A stretch of DNA of 64,000 nucleotides from Paenibacillus athensensis (GTDB taxonomy: Bacteria > Bacillota > Bacilli > Paenibacillales > NBRC-103111). Each line of letters begins with the position of its first letter. Position 1 is the first letter of the stretch. The notes beneath the pieces are model-generated. The model saw only the letters and a list, made by a program, of their open reading frames with translations. It was not told the origin of the DNA and ran no database searches. Both the position numbers and the translations under genes were made by a program. Shown piece by piece: positions 62,672-64,000 of the stretch. The stretch is taken from contig NZ_MYFO02000001.1 of the NCBI RefSeq assembly GCF_004514475.2, positions 682,001-746,000 on the forward strand, written 5' to 3'.

Positions 62672-64000
62672 TTATTCAACGGAAAAAATATACGGATAGA
62701 GCGGCTGTCCGCCCGGATGCAGCTCGATATCCATGCCCGGATACATCTCGCCGATGAACGCGCACAGCTCCTCAGTCTCATCGGGTTTTGCGTCCACGCC
62801 GGTCAGGATCGTAACCAACTCGTCGCCTTCCTCGACCATTTCCTGCAGCAGCTTCTTGCTGGCATCCATCAGTCCCGGCAGCGAGCAAACAATCGTTCCG
62901 TCTTCGATGCCAATACAATGTCCCATTTTGATTTCAATGCCGTCCATGCTCGTATCGCGCACAGCAAACGTCACCTGGCCGGACTTGATTCGCTTGATCG
63001 CTGCATTCATTGCGCTTTCGTTCACAGCTGCATCCGCTTTGTCCTGGAACGCCACGATAGCGGCCAGACCCTGCGGAATCGATTTGGTCGGAATGACGAT
63101 CAGCTGCTTGTTCTCGATCAATCCAGCCGCTTGCTGCGCGGCCAAAATAATGTTCGAGTTGTTGGGAAGCACGAAAATCGTCTCGGCGTCGATGCGTGCA
63201 ACCGCCTTCACGATATCCTCGGTGCTCGGATTCATGGTCTGGCCGCCGGACAACACCACGTCAACGCCAACGCTTGTCATAATGTCCGTGATGCCTTCGC
63301 CGATTGCCACAGCTACCATGCCGTACCGCTTGGCCGCAGGACGCGGAGCAGGCTTTGCAGACGCTGCGGCTGCCTGGGGGCGCGCAGGCATGGCGGCGCC
63401 GTGCTCCTCAAGTATGTGCGAATGCTGATCACGCATATTTTCAATTTTGATCCGGCTCAAATCGCCGAATTTCATCGCCTCGTTCATCACTTCGCCCGGA
63501 TATTCGGCGTGGATATGCACCTTTACCAGACCTTCGTCGGCAACGACGAGCAGCGAATCGCCAAGCTCGCCGAGTCTGGCCCGGAAAGCGCTCTCCTCGA
63601 ACGTCTGCCCCTTCGTCTTGCCGGGTACCACGGTCAGCATAAATTCGGTGCAGTAGCCGAATTCGATGTCCTCCGTCGCCAGCTGCGCCTGCGCCGGCCG
63701 CGACGCCGCATGAGCGGCTTTGGCCAGCTCCAGCGTCTCAGGTGCCGCTGCCATTGCAGCAGACGGTACGGCCAGCTCGAACGGCGCGTCAAGAATGCCG
63801 TCGTCCTCTGCCGTTTCCGCCCCGTACGCATACGCTCCGCCGCGGCGCAGTGCAGCCACAAAGCCCTCGTACACGTGCACAAGACCTTGTCCGCCTGCGT
63901 CTACGACGCCGACCTGCTTCAGCACCGGCAGCTGGTCTGGCGTACGCAGCAACGCTTCCTTCGCCTTGCCGAGCACCTCCTGCATCAGTTCCAGCACATC
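62672..64000 (-). CDS. fakA: Fatty acid kinase FakA (YloV), C-terminal part (cut by window edge)
   Basis: The frame is open through the right edge, so the first 140-150 residues are missing. The visible part begins at the end of the DhaL kinase domain (LPVLKQVGVVDAGGQGLVHV) and continues through the middle domain (YCTEFMLTVVPGKTKGQTFE, VHIHAEYPGEVMNEAMKFGD) and the DegV-like C-terminal domain (VVLSGGQTMNPSTEDIVKAV, FVLPNNSNIILAAQQAAGLI). This is the YloV/FakA architecture. An Ala/Pro-rich linker (ASAKPAPRPAAKR) separates middle and C-terminal parts. Adjacency to degV/FakB supports the assignment. Confidence 0.94.
   Translation of the reverse strand, partial: DVLELMQEVLGKAKEALLRTPDQLPVLKQVGVVDAGGQGLVHVYEGFVAALRRGGAYAYGAETAEDDGILDAPFELAVPSAAMAAAPETLELAKAAHAASRPAQAQLATEDIEFGYCTEFMLTVVPGKTKGQTFEESAFRARLGELGDSLLVVADEGLVKVHIHAEYPGEVMNEAMKFGDLSRIKIENMRDQHSHILEEHGAAMPARPQAAAASAKPAPRPAAKRYGMVAVAIGEGITDIMTSVGVDVVLSGGQTMNPSTEDIVKAVARIDAETIFVLPNNSNIILAAQQAAGLIENKQLIVIPTKSIPQGLAAIVAFQDKADAAVNESAMNAAIKRIKSGQVTFAVRDTSMDGIEIKMGHCIGIEDGTIVCSLPGLMDASKKLLQEMVEEGDELVTILTGVDAKPDETEELCAFIGEMYPGMDIELHPGGQPLYPYIFSVE

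Overview
The window looks like chromosome from a fairly G+C-rich member of the Paenibacillaceae (Paenibacillus/Cohnella-like Firmicutes). The evidence is Bacillus-type gene order (smc-ftsY-ylxM-ffh-rpsP-khpA-rimM-trmD-rplS-lepB-rbgA-rnhB), fapR-controlled lipid genes, the sporulation gene ylbJ, a Bacillus-type LexA box, and strong AGGAGG ribosome binding sites. Nearly all of it is on the minus strand, so most operons read from high to low coordinates.

Region 1 (1-22,340) is accessory. The first 26 codons of rnhB (1-78) lie at the left edge and rbgA starts at 23,213. In Bacillus these two genes are adjacent, so about 22 kb has been inserted or retained between them. It holds a seven-gene minus-strand operon (18,013 down to 413): a 1303-aa hydrophobic-core/NHL protein, a 186-aa head-domain protein, two Gly-X-Y/GGN-rich proteins, an 839-aa pentapeptide-repeat protein, an 844-aa paralogue of the first gene, and a single-module polyketide synthase (KS-AT-DH-KR-ACP). 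A roughly 75-residue module recurs in both the pentapeptide protein and the 1303-aa protein, so these genes form one co-evolved set that I cannot assign to a described system. Upstream is a separate secreted bifunctional GH5 mannanase with a cre-like operator directly after its -10 box.

Region 2 (22,341-43,082) is the core block. It covers ribosome and tRNA maturation (rbgA, rplS, trmD, rimM, khpA, rpsP), signal peptidase, the SRP targeting pair (ffh, ftsY) with ylxM, chromosome condensation (smc), RNase III, and the type II fatty-acid/phospholipid initiation operon (fapR, plsX, fabH, fabD, fabG, acpP, fabF) under a recognisable FapR operator. rpmF, yceD and a ylbL-type protease follow. Intrinsic terminators cut the block into smaller transcription units.

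Region 3 (43,083-49,335) has ylbJ, coaD, rsmD, a ribokinase, small membrane proteins and a lipoprotein polysaccharide deacetylase whose Shine-Dalgarno lies in a perfect hairpin.

Region 4 (49,336-57,812) has a Zur-type repressor, a His-rich COG0523 metallochaperone GTPase, a metallophosphoesterase, and a divergent DNA-damage locus (SRAP peptidase facing a Y-family polymerase plus YolD) with two LexA-like boxes. A stalk-domain lipoprotein and a 5'(3')-nucleotidase follow.

Region 5 (57,971-64,000) has an IMP dehydrogenase-type enzyme, recG, and a DegV/FakB-FakA fatty-acid kinase pair whose FakA runs off the right edge. I saw no tRNA, rRNA, CRISPR array or insertion sequence.
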